The translations under genes were made by a program, and so were the position numbers. A stretch of DNA of 64,000 nt from Isoetes taiwanensis. Its lineage: Eukaryota > Streptophyta > Lycopodiopsida > Isoetales > Isoetaceae. Shown one piece after another: positions 11,133 through 24,805 of the stretch; the first letter of the stretch is position 1; each line of letters opens with the position of its first letter. The notes below the pieces were generated by a model. That model made no database searches. It saw only the letters and a list, made by a program, of their open reading frames with translations, and was not told where the DNA came from. The stretch is from the NCBI GenBank assembly GCA_021234155.1, contig JAJEKV010000001.1, positions 31,388,177 to 31,452,176 on the forward strand, read 5' to 3'.

Positions 11133-12431
11133 TGTTACACGCAAAATTTTTTCCTTAGAACAATCTCTGCCCGCGTGTTAACGCCGACTAGCTTCCACCC
11201 GCACCTTGGATCCCGGATCCCCTTCGCTAATCTTATTGGCTTGCTGCTATATCAATTCCCACAGAAGCCCGCGTTGTTACGCCAGTCCTTACCGCCCACA
11301 CCATGGATCCCATATCCACCACCTGACCATATCGACTTGCTGCTTTGCACAGCAGAACAGTTCCTTCCAAGGAATCCTCCTTGAATGGTATCCACCGGTT
11401 TCCAAGCCCAATCCAGCTCCTGGCAGTTCCCAATGCCTTGGGGCCACACCTGCAACTTCAAAATCCAAATCCGAGCTCCAGGCCCAGCTCTTGAATCCAA
11501 GAACAATCCGGATTCTTTCAGAGAGTCCCCTCGGGTCGGCACCAATTGGTTCCTCACCCAGATCAATCCTTAGCAGTATCAATCTGCCTTAGGATCATCA
11601 GCACAGCCTTAGGCTGCAATTTCGACCCTGTGGACTAATCCTTGAATCAAACGATCAGTGCAAGTAGCCAAATTGCTTATCACGCCTCTGATCCCAAATC
11701 GTTCATGGGCAGTAGCAATCTGCCCTAGGACTCTCACCGTAGCCTTGGAATCCAAGTCCGAATTCCCAGCCTAAGTATTGAATCCAGCATCAATCAATCC
11801 TAGCAGAATCGGCTGCCTATTTCTCAAGATCCGGTTTTCCTTCTCCCAGCTCGTTTCTTCCTCTGAGCCTTATAATACTCTATCTAGAGCTTACTGGCAG
11901 TCTTGCATGCCCAAAACCGGCCAGATTAGGCCCTTATTTGATCGAGAATCATGCACTGGAGCTCCCGTTAGAGATCTGGCAGCCGGACTTGGTTCCACGA
12001 TTCTGTTTCTCTGATTTCATATCAGGCTTAGGACCCATCGAACCATTTCACACCATGTGTCACTTTAATATTTCATTAAAAACCATAGCTAACATTTTTA
12101 ACTTACATTTAAATAACATTGGCCCCTAGGGCCCTTACATACATTAACATCAATATCTAATGTTAACCATGTAAGCTTCTCTGCCCCGGCAATCCCTGCT
12201 AGCTCTTGCCGTGGTAATATTTAGTCATATTAGCGCCCCGCCTAGCAACCCATTACCCATTGCTTAGACATCATTACCATTTACCCCGCACCCCGTCACC
12301 GTAAACTGATTACAGTCAATACGACCCATTAAATCACAACTGCCCGGCAATCGCGACCAATAATACCCCTGTGCTCATGGACGTCCGTCAACGGCCCGAT
12401 TCTGGCTATGCCCTTGGGAGCACATGTAACA
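11133..12431 (-). repeat. LTR 1 of Gypsy A (3' LTR of A1)
   Basis: 1299 bp, bounded by TGTTAC and GTAACA. It is the same length as LTR 3 (24819-26117) and differs from it at scattered positions. A polypurine tract (read on the minus strand as an A/G-rich run ending at 12432) abuts its inner edge, so this is the 3' LTR of the minus-strand element. Short frames inside it are not genes. Confidence 0.92.
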
Positions 12432-12432
12432 T

Positions 12433-13625
12433 TCCTCCCCCTCCTTTTGGACCTTGCCCTCAAGGTTGTTCCTTTAGATGAGGGGAACTGCTGCAGAAAT
12501 TCCTCCGTCTCCCAGGTGGCATCCTCAGAAGATTGGTCCTGCCACTGAACCCGATGTTCTACCATATCCCTATTGCGTAGCTGCCGAACTGTTTTATCCA
12601 AAAGACGTTCTGGCATTACAGAGGAGTTTAAGACGATCGGTATACTTTGCGGACTAACCACGTTAGCGGTATCCAGTATAACCCTCTTCAGCTGACTTAC
12701 ATGAAACACATGATGGATCCCTACTTCCTGTGGTAAGTTCAACTCGTACGCTGTTTCCCCGATCCTTTTAGTAATCCTAAAAGGTCCAACATACCGCGGA
12801 GTAAGTTCAGGCACCCGACCTTTGGTTAAAGGCCGCAATGTGTTCATTCTTAATGCCAAAGGATAAACGACCCGTAAGAAAACGTAATCACCTTCAGTAT
12901 AAGAAATATCTCGTCTATGCTGATTAGCAGACGCTCGTCCCTGTCTTGAGCTTTCCGCAATGCTTGCTTGCACTGCCGTAGGATTGCATCCATATCATGC
13001 AGCATGTATACTGCACCTTCGGTTCTAAGGTACTTATGCATCCCAGAATAAGCCCTTGGGTTTCGGCCCATCATAGCCATAAAAGGAGTCATCCGAATCC
13101 CTTATATGATGGCTATTATTATAAGCGAACTCTAGATAGGATAAATAATCTTCCCACCTAGACTGCTTCTCGTGGACAAAACTTCGCAACATGTCCTCCA
13201 AGATCATGTTTATGCGCTCAATTTGCCCATCCGTTTGTGGATGATTACCACTACTCATGTATAATCGGATCCTCAAACCTTTCATGAGATCCCTCCAGAA
13301 GTGACCCGTGAACTTAGTGCCTCGATCACTTACAATGGACAGGGGAAGTCCAAAAGTTGGAAATATGTTTTGCATATAGGCAACTGCTACGTCATGTCCC
13401 GTAGTCTCCTCTTTCAATGCTATAAACTTAGCATACTTGGATAACCGATCCACTATTACCATTTGCCTAGCAGTTCTAGGTAATGCGACTATGAAGTCCA
13501 TACTCATGCTTTCCTAGCGTTCATTTGGTATAGGGAGAGGTTGTAACAATCCCGGAGTTTTCCCATGATCCGCCTTCGCCGCTTGACACAGCAAGCAGTG
13601 ACTTACCAAATCCTTGACTTGATCT
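12433..13625 (-). pseudogene. Gypsy A1 integrase with chromodomain-like tail
   Basis: Integrase core at 13034-13507: D in 'MSMDFIVALP', D in 'VSDRGTKFTG', and E in 'TDGQIERINM' form the DDE triad. A small deletion replaces the residues after 'TARQ', and a frameshift follows 'SHHIRDS'. The C-terminal part (12433-12973) has the SH3-like 'GPFRITKRIGETAYELNLP' stretch and 'HHVFHVSQLK'. It then ends in a chromodomain-like tail ('VQWQDQSSEDATWE'), which targets chromovirus integration to chromatin. The reading frame runs into the 3' LTR. Part of the upstream zinc-binding H2C2 region is split by the Copia insertion. Confidence 0.85.
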
Positions 13626-14542
13626 TGTAACTCTGGCCAGTAGTAGAACCTTTTAACCAACTCTTACGTCTTCCATTCACCTCCATGCCCAGCTTGTGGA
13701 GTGTCATGGTGCTCACGTAGAATTGACTCCCTAAGGTCCCCACTTGAACATAAATCCTTCCCTTATAGAAATGCAAACCCTCTTGCTCAGTCCCCAGCTC
13801 CCCGAGCTTGACCATTGCCGAATCTTGTGATGGAAATTCAGCTTATAAGTTTCATACTTCCATGAGAAGTAGTGGCAGTGGAAGTTCAGTTGTGTAACTA
13901 CAGTAAGAGCATTAATACTTTCATGAGAAGCAGTGGCAGTGAAAGAATTTAATACTTTCATGAGAAGCAGTGGCAGTGAAAGAATTTATGCACAGTGGCA
14001 TAGCCAGAGCAGATGGTAGTTACAGGGTTTATAACATTTGGTGAAGATCGTGTAAACAAGGGAGAACCAAGTGTTGTTTATTTGCCTATGTTTATTTGGA
14101 TGCCTAGGTAAAGGTTAAAGGTTAAAGAAATAAAATCGTGCTCAATGGTTCAATGGTTGAACAATAGTTTCGCAGGCTTATGCTTGTGGGATATATAGAA
14201 CCAATGAAGACGTCTGCTTTTAGAAGTTCGATCCTAGCCCAAAACCACGGACCGCCAATTATAAATGACAGAGAAGATTTGAAGATAGTACGGTGTATAT
14301 CTTGATCGGATTAAGCCGAGGAGAATGTGAGATTTGATGCGAAACTCACTGGTCGAATCTGCTTTCTGATTCTTGGGTCAATGACCTGAGCTACAGTAGC
14401 ATTATTAACTTGAAGTTAATGGTTCAAGGATATTTACGGATACATGAAATATTAAGATAGAAGTAGAGATTGCAAATATGCTAGGATTTAATTGGGAATG
14501 ATTGACCACAATTTGGCTTCCCATAATAGTGTATACCTTGCA

Positions 14543-15255
<713 letters not shown>

Positions 15256-15377
15256 TGAGTTTGAAGTGAATGGCTGCTTGAAGAAGTGTTAAAGGAAATC
15301 TATGTTTGTGAAATAAACCTTGCTAGTTATTTGCAAAGTGGTGGTGATCTTATTGTTATTTTAACAAAACTTATCAT

Positions 15378-15390
15378 TGGTATCAGAGCC
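15378..15390 (+). promoter_or_regulatory. Copia primer binding site, initiator tRNA-Met
   Basis: TGGTATCAGAGCC follows the 5' LTR end (15376) with about two bases between. Confidence 0.85.
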
Positions 15391-15394
15391 TGTC

Positions 15395-16862
15395 ATGGCT
15401 AGCAGGTTTGGAGCAAGTTTGCTCAACACCATAGAGGTGTACAAAGGAGGTGCAGGATTTCAGCTTTGGAAAGATGCGATCATGCACGTGCTGGATGTGG
15501 AAGACCTTTGGGAAGTAGTAGATCCAAATGGTCAGGTGTCAGCAGGAGGATTGACCAGGGCTGCCTCTACAGGTTCAGTAGCAGGAGATCAATCAACAGC
15601 TGGAAGTACGGGTGCTGGAAGTACAGGTGCTGGAGCAGGTACGAGCACAACTGGAGGGAAGTCTTTGCAGACCAAAACCAAAGAAGCTCAGGGCATTATC
15701 ACCTGTAAGTTGAGTCCAGCTATACGTCTAAGGCTTAGGTCATTAAGTCCTAGGGAGAGAATGGTATTTATGCATAAACCAATTTTTGCAAGAACATGGA
15801 TTTGAGAAGTTACAAAATGATGGAAATCTTTATAGGTTCAAGCAAGGTGATGAATTTTGTATAACTGCTCTATATGTAGATGATTGTATCATGATTGCAA
15901 ACTCCATAAACATTCTGAACCTGTGCAAAGGCATTTTGAAGTCTAAATTCCAAATGTCAGACTTAGGAGAATTGAAGAAATTCCTAGGCATAGAAGTTGA
16001 CAGAAACAGAAAGGAAAAATGGTTGAGATTACATCAAGAGAAGCATGTAGAAAACATGCTTAAAAGGTTCAACTTGACTGAAGCAAAGGCAGTAAAAATT
16101 CCCATGATTCCAGGTCACAAGTTAACTGAAGACCATGAATTGACAGACAAAGATATGATACAAATGCAGAATATTCCATACAGAGCTTTAATTGGGTGTT
16201 TATTGTACTTAGCAAACAGTACTCGGCCTGACATATCATACTCAGTCAATATTCTCAGTAGAAGAAACCACAATCCAACCAAAAAGCACTGGGAGGCTGC
16301 CAAACGAATTTTAAGATACCTCAAAGGGACTGCAGAGCATGGTATTTGCTTTAATTCTGAAAATCTAATTATGAAATGTTATAGTGATGCAGATTGGGGA
16401 GGAGATCTGCAAACCAGAAGATCGACTTCAGGCTATGCTATTTTCCTAGGTGGAGGTGTTATATCATAGAGATGCAAAAAGCAAGCTGCTGTGGCTATGA
16501 GCTCAGCAGAGGCAGAATATGCAGCAGCATCATTGGCAGCCAAGGAAGTGGTATGGTTGAGAAGATTGTTAGATGAACTAAATTGTGAGCAAATCTTACC
16601 TACAAACATATGGACAGATAGTCAAAGCTGCATAGCAATTGTTAAAAATCCTGTACAGGATGACAGGACAAAACACATTGAACTAAGCATACATTTCATA
16701 CGAGATTTGGCTGACAAAGGACTAATACATATGATATATATTGAGACCAATAAGCAGGTAGCAGACATCTTTACTAAAGCTCTTGCAGAAAATAAATATG
16801 CTGGTTTTAAAACACATATGAATGTGACAGATAGTCAAACTTATAAGCTGAAGGAGGAGTGA
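15395..16862 (+). pseudogene. Copia gag-pol deletion derivative
   Basis: Gag starts at 15395 ('MASRFGASLLN', 'YKGGAGFQLWKDAI') and runs to about 15765, with a Gly/Ser/Thr-rich insert. It then jumps, with a frame change near 15780, to the C-terminal RT. That part carries the catalytic YVDD ('ALYVDDCIMIA'), 'LGIEVDR', 'RPDISYSVNILSR' and RNase H motifs 'DADWGGD', 'RRSTSGY', 'SSAEAEY' and 'KHIELSIHFIRD'. A single TAG at 16467-16469 interrupts RNase H. Protease and integrase are entirely missing. With both LTRs, primer site and polypurine tract present, it may once have moved using helper proteins. Confidence 0.88.
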
Positions 16863-17697
16863 TGGAAATTCAGCTTATAAGTTTCATACTTCCATGAGAA
16901 GCAGTGGCAGTGGAAGTTCAGTTGTGTAACTACAGTAAGAGCATTAATACTTTCATGAGAAGCAGTGGCAGTGAAAGAATTTAATACTTTCATGAGAAGC
17001 AGTGGCAGTGAAAGAATTTATGCACAGTGGCATAGCCAGAGCAGATGGTAGTTACAGGGTTTATAACATTTGGTGAAGATCGTGTAAACAAGGGAGAACC
17101 AAGTGTTGTTTATTTGCCTAGGTTTATTTGGATGCCTAGGTAAAGGTTAAAGGTTAAAGAAATAAAATCGTGCTCAATGGTTCAATGGTTGAACAATAGT
17201 TTCGCAGGCTTATGCTTGTGGGATATATAGAACCAATGAAGACGTCTGCTTTTAGAAGTTCGATCCTAGCCCAAAACCGCCGGACTGGCCAATTATAAAT
17301 GACAGGAGAAGATTTGAAGATAGTACGGTGTATATGCTGATCGGATTAAGCCAGAGAATGTGAGATTTGATGCCGAAACTCCTGGTCAGAACTGCTACAG
17401 TTACTGGGTCAATGACCCGAGCTACAGTAGCATTATTAACTTGAAGTTAATGGTTCAAGGATATTTACGGATACATGAAATATTAAGATAGAAGTAGAGA
17501 TTGCAAATATGCTAGGATTTAATTGGGAATGATTGACCACAATTTGGCTTCCCATAATAGTGTATACCTTGCATATTGAGTTTGAAGTGAATGGCTGCTT
17601 GAAGAAGTGTTAAAGGAAATCTATGTTTGTGAAATAAACCTTGCTAGTTATTTGCAAAGTGGTGGTGATCTTATTGTTATTTTAACAAAACTTATCA
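16860..17697 (+). repeat. Copia 3' LTR (intact, 838 bp)
   Basis: It starts TGATGG just after the purine-rich 'aaggaggag' tract and ends TTATCA, followed by the TCTTG duplication. Confidence 0.92.
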
Positions 17698-17702
17698 TCT
17701 TG

Positions 17703-18700
17703 CTGATCCTCAGGATATGCATCCTTGATCCTCTGTATAAGATCACTTGCCAAAGTCGTCAAGGTATTTATATGCTTAACCCTTGATAATGCATCGGCAA
17801 CTGGATTATTTTTGCCCGGCGTATGCTCAATGGAAAAATGGAACTCATGGAGGAAGTATAGCCACCTAGCCTGTCTCGGGCTAATTTCGGCTCGACTTTG
17901 CAAGAACCTCAATGGTTTATGGTCAGTATCGACGATAAACTTGCGCGGCTCTTGGCTCGTCCCACTACGCAAGTAGTGCCTCCACGTCTTTAACGCATGC
18001 ACAATGGCCAGCACCTCTTGCTCATAAGTTGCATAATTCCTTTCCGCAGGACTTAGTTTTCGACTTTCATAAGCCACTACTTGACCTTGCTGCATTAGTA
18101 CTGCCCCTAACGCTTGGCCACAAGCGTCAGTGTAGACCTCAAATGCCTGATTCAAATTTGGCACTTCTAGCACAGGACTGCTTACTAACAAATCCTTAAC
18201 GCGCCTAAATGCCTCTTGCTGCTCTCTCCCCCACACAAAATCGTGATCTTTTTCCAAAAGATCAGTGAGAGGAGCAACAACTTTAGAAAATTGAGGTACA
18301 ATTTTACGGTAATACGTGGCTAAGCCTAAAACTGTGTAACTCTGACACGTTTTCCGGCGGGAGCCATTGCTTTACCACTTGTACCTTAGCGGGATCTGGG
18401 AGCACACCGTCACCAGACAGAATATGTCTCAAATAGGCCACTCGCTGCTTAAAGAAATCACACATTGGAAATCTTGGCATAGAGCCTGTGGTCCCGCAAA
18501 ACCCGAAGAATATCATCGACCCGGAAATCTATGCACATCCGCATAGTACCGTCCAGGACTCGCAAAAGGTGATTTACTTGATCGTACAATACCTTTGCTT
18601 AACAATTCCCTCACTTGCTTTTTAACCTCTTCAAGTTCTAGAGGGCTAAGACGATATGTAGCACGCACCATTGGCTTAAGCCCTAGTTCAAGCACATTTT
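17703..18700 (-). pseudogene. Gypsy A1 RT remnant and RNase H
   Basis: From 18695: the RT start ('YRLSPLELEEVKKQVRELL', 'RSSKSPFASP'), then an abrupt jump to 'DDIL' and the connection region ('CDFFKQRVAYLRHILSGDG'). The fingers/palm segment with the first catalytic aspartate is deleted. RNase H follows at 18257-17703: 'FEVYTDACGQALGAVL', 'YATYEQEVLAIVHALK', 'DHKPLRFL' and 'GKNNPVADALSR'. The Copia insertion cuts off the integrase N-terminus. The same core deletion is present in A2. Confidence 0.85.
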
Positions 18701-18789
18701 ATGCTCATCCCCCGCGAAGGTGGTGGCCTTTGCGGCAACTTTCTTCTGGGAACACGTCTTTAAATTTTTTTAAAAGATTTCGTAATTCT

Positions 18790-19540
18790 TGATTTACATC
18801 TGAACGTAGTTCAATGTGTACATCCATAGAATTACAAGACCCAACCATGTCATCACCAGGCATGGTATTCATCAAGAGAAAGCTATCTTCTTACATGCAA
18901 TTCCCAATTGCATTGTTTTCTAAACTCAGACTTGTAATAGTCCTAAGAAGATAACCCAAGTGCCCTTAAATTGCCTGAGGCAATTTCATGGCCTAAACCT
19001 TAAAGGTTTACATGAGTTGGAATTATTCCTTGATCGTGACCAATTCTTAGTCATTAAGGGTCTTCCCTACTTCGAAAAGTCAACATGCAACTTTCCCATG
19101 AAATAACATTATCTATTTCTTCATAAAAATTTGATCCACTAAGTCGACCCTGTCGCTTAGCCAAAATTCCTATGATTCTAATCCTTTTTCATATGACCTT
19201 AACTAGGTGCGTACTAGGATCAATTATAAGATGTCAAGATATTCCAATATCTTTTCCATCTTGTAAGTTTTGTATATTACCAACATAAACTTACCCAAAT
19301 TATAATTGCACTTATTGCATTATAACCTCAAAATTGAAATATACAAAAAAAAATAAAAACATACCTTACTATAGTTCCTTGAACTAATTCTGATACTTAC
19401 ATCCAACAGTTTTCCAACTGTCCATCACTTGTGCCTACAAGTAAAAAAAAATTATCTAAATAACAAAGTCAACTTTGCTATTAGTTTTTCCTTCTCGAGA
19501 ACTTTATTATAGTTCCCAATCAAGCCCCTAAGGTAACTTG
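18790..19540 (-). other. decayed protease region of Gypsy A1
   Basis: About 750 bp, AT-rich, with no open frame, between gag and RT where protease should lie. The same stretch is in A2 (23225-23975), which has a longer poly-A run near 23773. No protease motif survives. Confidence 0.55.
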
Positions 19541-19541
19541 A

Positions 19542-20255
19542 TTAAATGTTAGGACAATTCCATACATCATGTCCTCTTTTCCCACAACCCAGACAAGGTT
19601 TATCCGTATTAACCCCGTTAATACCACCCTGTTCCTTATAGCCACCCAGAACTTCCCGTCTTGGTTGAGAACTGGAATTGTGCCCATAACAACTACTCGA
19701 ACAACCCGGTTGTTCTTCATCTTTTAGGCTAAACCTTCTGCTTGGTTGACTGCATATGCAAGCATAAAATACGGATGTATCTAAATCCCTTGGATGCAGC
19801 CTTTTAAGCTTCATTTTAAGTGCAGTGTCATTTATACCACGCATAAAATAAAAAACCCGACTTTCATCATCCATAGGCTGAACAATTGCAAGCAGCTTCC
19901 GAAGCTCCTGCTCATAGGTTCTTAATTCCCCAGTTTGTTGCAAGCTATGCAACTGACGATAAGCCAGAAGTTCATTCAAGCAGTCAAAACTTCCCTGGGA
20001 AGGGACTTGTGAAGAAATACCCTTGGTATCTTCTTCCAGTACTTCAGCAATTAAACCGCATTGCTTAGTAACTAATTTATTGACTTCTTGTTCAATGGCC
20101 ATCTCCCCTTGAAGACATGCTAGGTTCTCAGCCAGCTCCTGGACTAAAACACTCTCAAGTTCCCGCTTCTCCACTTCCCATGTGGTTTGGAAGACAGAAC
20201 TTTTCTCGTCCATTTCCGCCATCAAATCTAGATTTTCCCAAAAAACTAGATTCAT
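19542..20255 (-). pseudogene. Gypsy A1 gag, open frame of 237 codons
   Basis: A coiled, glutamate-rich N-terminus ('EVEKRELESVLVQELAENLA') is followed by a short gag core ('DDESRVFYFMRGINDTALKM'). The single CCHC knuckle is near the C-terminus ('CLGCGKRGHDVWNC'). It starts about 110 bp inside the primer site. Gag would bind and package element RNA. The frame is intact here, but the core seems shortened and no pol follows in a usable form. A2 has a frame-breaking stop after 'GELRT'. Confidence 0.8.
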
Positions 20256-20367
20256 GGCCCTGTGTTTAGATTTCCTAAAATCCTAAATTCACAATTATCT
20301 CTTAAAATTAAGAGATTCCCAACGATCTGCAATCTTAGAACTCTCAGAGTTCTTGCACAATCTCTGG

Positions 20368-20379
20368 GCTCTGATACCA
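20368..20379 (-). promoter_or_regulatory. primer binding site, initiator tRNA-Met (A1)
   Basis: Identical to the site at 24806-24817, again one base from the LTR edge (20381). Confidence 0.88.
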
Positions 20380-20380
20380 C

Positions 20381-20753
20381 TGTTACACGCAAAATTTTTT
20401 CCTTAGAACAATCTCTGCCCGCGTGTTAACGCCAACTAGCTTCCACCCGCACCTTGGATCCCAGATCCCCCTCGCCAATCTTATTGGCTTGCTGCTATAT
20501 CAATTTCCCACAGAAGCCCGCGTTGTTACGCCGGTCAGTACCGTCCACACCATGGATCCCAGATCCCCCACCTGACCATATCGACTTGCTGCTTTGCACA
20601 GTAGACCGGTTCCTTCCAAGGAATCCTCCTTGAATGGTATCCACGGCCCATTAAATCACAACTGCCCGGCAATCGCGACCAATAGTACCCTCGTGCTCAT
20701 GGACGTCCGTCAAGGGCCCGATTCCGGCTATGCCCTTGGGAGCACCTGTAACA
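20381..20753 (-). repeat. LTR 2 of Gypsy A, internally deleted
   Basis: Both LTR ends are intact, but only 373 bp remain. About 926 bp of LTR interior is missing between 'atggtatccac' and 'ggcccattaaatc' (near 20643). It serves as the 5' LTR of A1 and 3' LTR of A2, with a primer binding site on one side and a polypurine tract on the other. Confidence 0.92.
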
Positions 20754-22160
20754 TTCCTCCCCCTCCTTTGGACCTTGCCCTCAAGGTTGTTCCTTTAGAT
20801 GAGGGGAACTGCTGCAGAAATTCCTCCATCTCCCAGGTGGCATCCTCAGAAGATTGGTCCTGCCACTGAACCCGATGTTCTACCATATCCCTATTGCATA
20901 GCTGCCGAACTCTTTTATCCAAAAGACGTTCTGGCATTACAGAGGAGTTTAAGACGATCGGTATACTTTGCAGACTAACCACGTCAGCGGTATCCAGTAT
21001 AACCCTCTTCAGCTGACTTACATGAAACACATGATGGATCCCTACTTCCTGTGGTAAGTTCAACTCGTACGCTGTTTCCCCGATCCTTTTAGTAATCCTA
21101 AAAGGTCCAGCATACCGCGGAGTAAGTTCAGGCACCCGACCTTTGGTTAAAGGCCGCAATGTGTTCATTCTTAATGCCGAAGGATAAACGACCCGTAAGA
21201 AAACGTAATCACCTTCAGTATAAGAAATATCTCGTCTATGCTGATTAGCAGACGCTCGTGCCCTGTCTTGAGCTTTCCGCAATGCTTGCTTGCACTGCCG
21301 CAGGATTGCATCCATATCATGCAGCATGTGTACTGCAACTTCAGTTCTAAGGTACTTATGCATCCCAGAATAAGCCCTTGGGTTTCGGCCCATCATAGCC
21401 ATAAAAGGAGTAATCCGAATCCCTTATATGATGGCTATTATTATAAGCGAACTCTAGATAGGGTAAATAATCTTCCCACCTAGACTGCTTCTCGTGGACA
21501 AAACTTCGCAACATGTCCTCCAAGATCATGTTTATGCGCTCAATTTGCCCGTTTGTGGATGATTACCACTACTCATGTATAATCGGATCCTCAAACCTTT
21601 CATGAGATCCCTCCAGAAGTGACCCGTGAACTTAGTGCCTCGATCACTTACAATGGACAGGGGAAGTCCAAAAGTTGGAAATATGTTTTGCATATAGGCA
21701 ACTGCTACATCATGTCCCATAGACTCCCCTTTCAATGCTATAAACTTAGCATACTTGGATAACCGATCCACTATTACCAAAATCTGAGTATGTTGCCTAG
21801 CAGTTGTAGGTAATGCGACTATGAAGTCCATACTCACGCTTTCCCAGCGTTCATTTGGTATAGGGAGAGGTTGTAACAATCCCGGAGTTTTCCCATGATC
21901 CGCCTTCACCGCTTGACACAGCAAGCAGTGACTTACCAAATTCTTGACTTGATCTTGCAACTCTGGCCAGTAGTAGAACCTTTTAACCAACTCATACGTC
22001 TTCCATTCACCTCCATGCCCAGCTTGTGGAGTGTCATGGTGCTCACGTAGAATTGACTCCCTAAGGTCCCCACTTGAAGGAACATAAATCCTTCCCTTAT
22101 AGAAATGCAAACCCTCTTGCTCAGTCCACAGCTCCCGGAGCTTGACCATTGCCGGATCTT
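20754..22160 (-). pseudogene. Gypsy A2 integrase with H2C2 and chromodomain-like tail
   Basis: Uninterrupted by Copia, so the whole order is visible. The zinc-binding H2C2 domain ('LREHHDTPQAGHGG', 'SHCLLCQAVKADHG') comes first. The DDE core follows ('SMDFIVALP', 'VSDRGTKFTG'), with a break at 'SGNHPQTGKLSA' just before the catalytic Glu. The C-terminal SH3-like and chromodomain-like segments are at 21402-20754. A small deletion ('gcccgtttgtgg' near 21547) breaks the frame exactly before the Glu. The polypurine tract lies at 20754-20772. Confidence 0.85.
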
Positions 22161-23126
22161 GCTGATCCTCAGGATATGCATCCTTGATCCTCTGTATAAG
22201 ATCACTTGCCAAAGTCGTCAAGGTATTTATATGCTTAACCCTTGATAATGCATCGGCAACTGGATTATTTTTGCCCGGCGTATGCTCAATGGAAAAATGG
22301 AACTCATGGAGGAAGTATAGCCACCTAGCCTGTCTCGGGCTAATTTCGGCTCGACTTTGCAAGAACCTCTATGGTTTATGGTTAGTATCGACGATAAACT
22401 TGCGCGGCTCTTGGCTCGTCCCACTACGCAAGTAGTGCCTCCACGTCTTTAACGCATGCACAATGGCCAGCACCTCTTGCTCATAAGTCGCATAATTCCT
22501 TTCCGCAGGACTTAGTTTTCGACTTTCATAAACCACTACGTGACCCTGCTGCATTAGTACTGCCCCTAACGCTTGGCCACAAGCGTCAATATAGACCTCA
22601 AATGCCTGATTCAAATCTAGCACTTCTGCTTACTAACAAATCCTTAACGCGCCGAAACGCCTCTTGCTGCTCTCTCCCCCACACAAAATCGTGATCGTTT
22701 TCCAAAAGATCAGTGAGAGGAGCAACAACTTTAGAAAATTGAGGTACAATTTTACGGTAGTACGTGGCTAAGCCCAAAACTGTGTAACTCTGACACGTTT
22801 TCCGGTGGGAGCCACCTGAGCGGGATCTGGGAACACACCGTCACCAGACAGAATATGTCTCAAATAGGCCACTCGCTGCTTAAAGAAATCACACATTGGA
22901 AATCTTGGCATAGAGCTTGTGGTCCCGCAAAACCCGAAGAATATCATCGACCCGGTAATCTATGCACATCCGCATAGTACCGTCCAGGACTCGCAAAAGG
23001 TGATTTACTTGATCGTACAATACCTTTGCTTAACAATTCCCTCACTTGCTTTTTAACCTCTTCAAGTTCTAGAGGACTAAGACGATATGTAGCATGCACC
23101 ATTGGCTTAAGCCCTGGTTCAAGCAC
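22160..23126 (-). pseudogene. Gypsy A2 RT remnant and RNase H
   Basis: Same structure as A1. RT N-terminal piece at 23126-22944 ('YRLSPLELEEVKKQVRELL'), loss of the palm core, then the connection and RNase H ('FEVYIDACGQALGAVL', 'YATYEQEVLAIVHALK', 'HTPGKNNPVADALSR'). The first RNase H motif reads Y-I-D rather than Y-T-D, and there is a stop after 'DTNHKP'. Two small deletions near 22625 and 22812 are private to A2. Confidence 0.85.
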
Positions 23127-23981
23127 ATTTTATGCTCATCCCCCGCGAAGGTGGTGGCCTTTGCGGCAACTTTCTTCTGGGAACACGTCTTTAATTTTTT
23201 TTAAAAGATTTCGTAATTCTTGATTTACATCTGAACGTAGTTCAATGTTTACATCCATAGAATTACAAGACCCAACCATGTCGTCACCAGGCATGGTATT
23301 CATCAAGAGAAAGCTATCTTCTTACATGCAATTCCCAATTGCATTGTTTTCTAAACTCAGACTTGTAATAGTCCTAAGAAGATAACCCAAGTGCCCTTAA
23401 ATTGCCTGAGGCAATTTCATGGCCTAAACCTTAAAGGTTTACATGAGTTGGAATTATTCCTTGATCGTGACCAATTCTTAGTCATTAAGGGTCTTCCCTA
23501 CTTCGAAAAGTCAAACATGCAACTTTCCCATGAAATAGCATTATCTTTCTCTTCATAAGAATTTGATCCACTAAGTCGACCCTGTCGCTTAGCCAAAATC
23601 CCTATGGTTCTAATCCTTTTTCATACGACCTTAACTAGGTGCGTACTAGGATCAATTATAAGATGTCAAGATATTCCAATATCTTTCCCATCTTGTAAGT
23701 TTTGTATATTACCAACATAAACTTACCCAAATTATAATTGCACTTATTGCATTATAACCTTAAAATTGAAATATACAAAAAAAAAAAAAAAAAAAAAACA
23801 TACCTTACTATAGTTCCTTGAACTAATTCTGATACTTACATCCAACAGTTTTCCAACTGCCCATCACTTGTGCCTACAAGTAAAAAAATTTTATCTAAAT
23901 AACAAAGTCAACTTTGCTATTAGTTTTTCCTTCTCGAGAACTTTATTATAGTTCCCAATCAAGCCCCTAAGGTAACTTGAT

Positions 23982-24693
23982 TAAATGTTAGGACAATTCC
24001 ATACATCATGTCCTCTTTTCCCACAACACAGACAAGGTTTATCCGTATTAACCCCGTTAATACCATCCTGTTCCTTATAGCCACCCGGAACTTTCCGTCT
24101 TGGTTAAGAACTGGAATTGTGCCCATAACAACTACACGAACAACCCGGTTGTTTTCGTCTTTTAGGCTAAACCTTCTGCTTGGTTGACTGCATATGCAAG
24201 CATAAAATACGGCTGTATCTAAATCACTCGGATGCAGCCTTTTAAGCTTCATTTTAAGTGCAGTGTCATTTATGCCACGCATAAAATAAAAAACCTGACT
24301 TTCATCATCCATAGGCTGAACAATTGCAAGCAGCTTCCGAAGCTTCTGCTCTTAAGTTCTTAATTCCCCAATTTGTTGCAAACTATGCAACTGACGATAA
24401 GCCAGAAGTTCATTCAAGCAGTCAAAACTTCCCTGGGAAGGGACTTGTGAAGAAATACCCTTGGTATCTTCTTCCAGTACTTCAGCAATTAAACCGCATT
24501 GCTTAGTAACTAATTTATTGACTTCTTGTTCAATGGCCATCTTCCCTTGAAGACATGCTAGGTTCTCAGCCAGCTCCTGGACTGAAACACTTTCAAGTTC
24601 CCGCTTCTCCACTTCCCATGTGGTTTGGAAGACAGAACTTTTCTCGTCCATTTCTGCCATCAAGTCTAGATTTTTCCAAAAAACTAGATTCAC
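23982..24693 (-). pseudogene. Gypsy A2 gag, broken
   Basis: Parallel to the A1 gag, but its frame stops after 'QQIGELRT' (near 24352) and resumes downstream (24312 to about 23982) with a further frame change before the knuckle. This is more decayed than A1. Confidence 0.8.
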
Positions 24694-24805
24694 GGCCCTG
24701 TGTTTAGATTTCCTAAAATCCTAAATTCACAGTTATCTCTTAAAATTAAGAGATTCCCAACGATCTGCAATCTTAGAACTCTCAGAGTTCTTGCACAATC
24801 TCTGG

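Noticed and set aside
11200-11600. Several overlapping open frames on both strands
   Set aside because: They lie inside LTR 1 of Gypsy A, recur in LTR 3 with breaks, and encode nothing recognisable.
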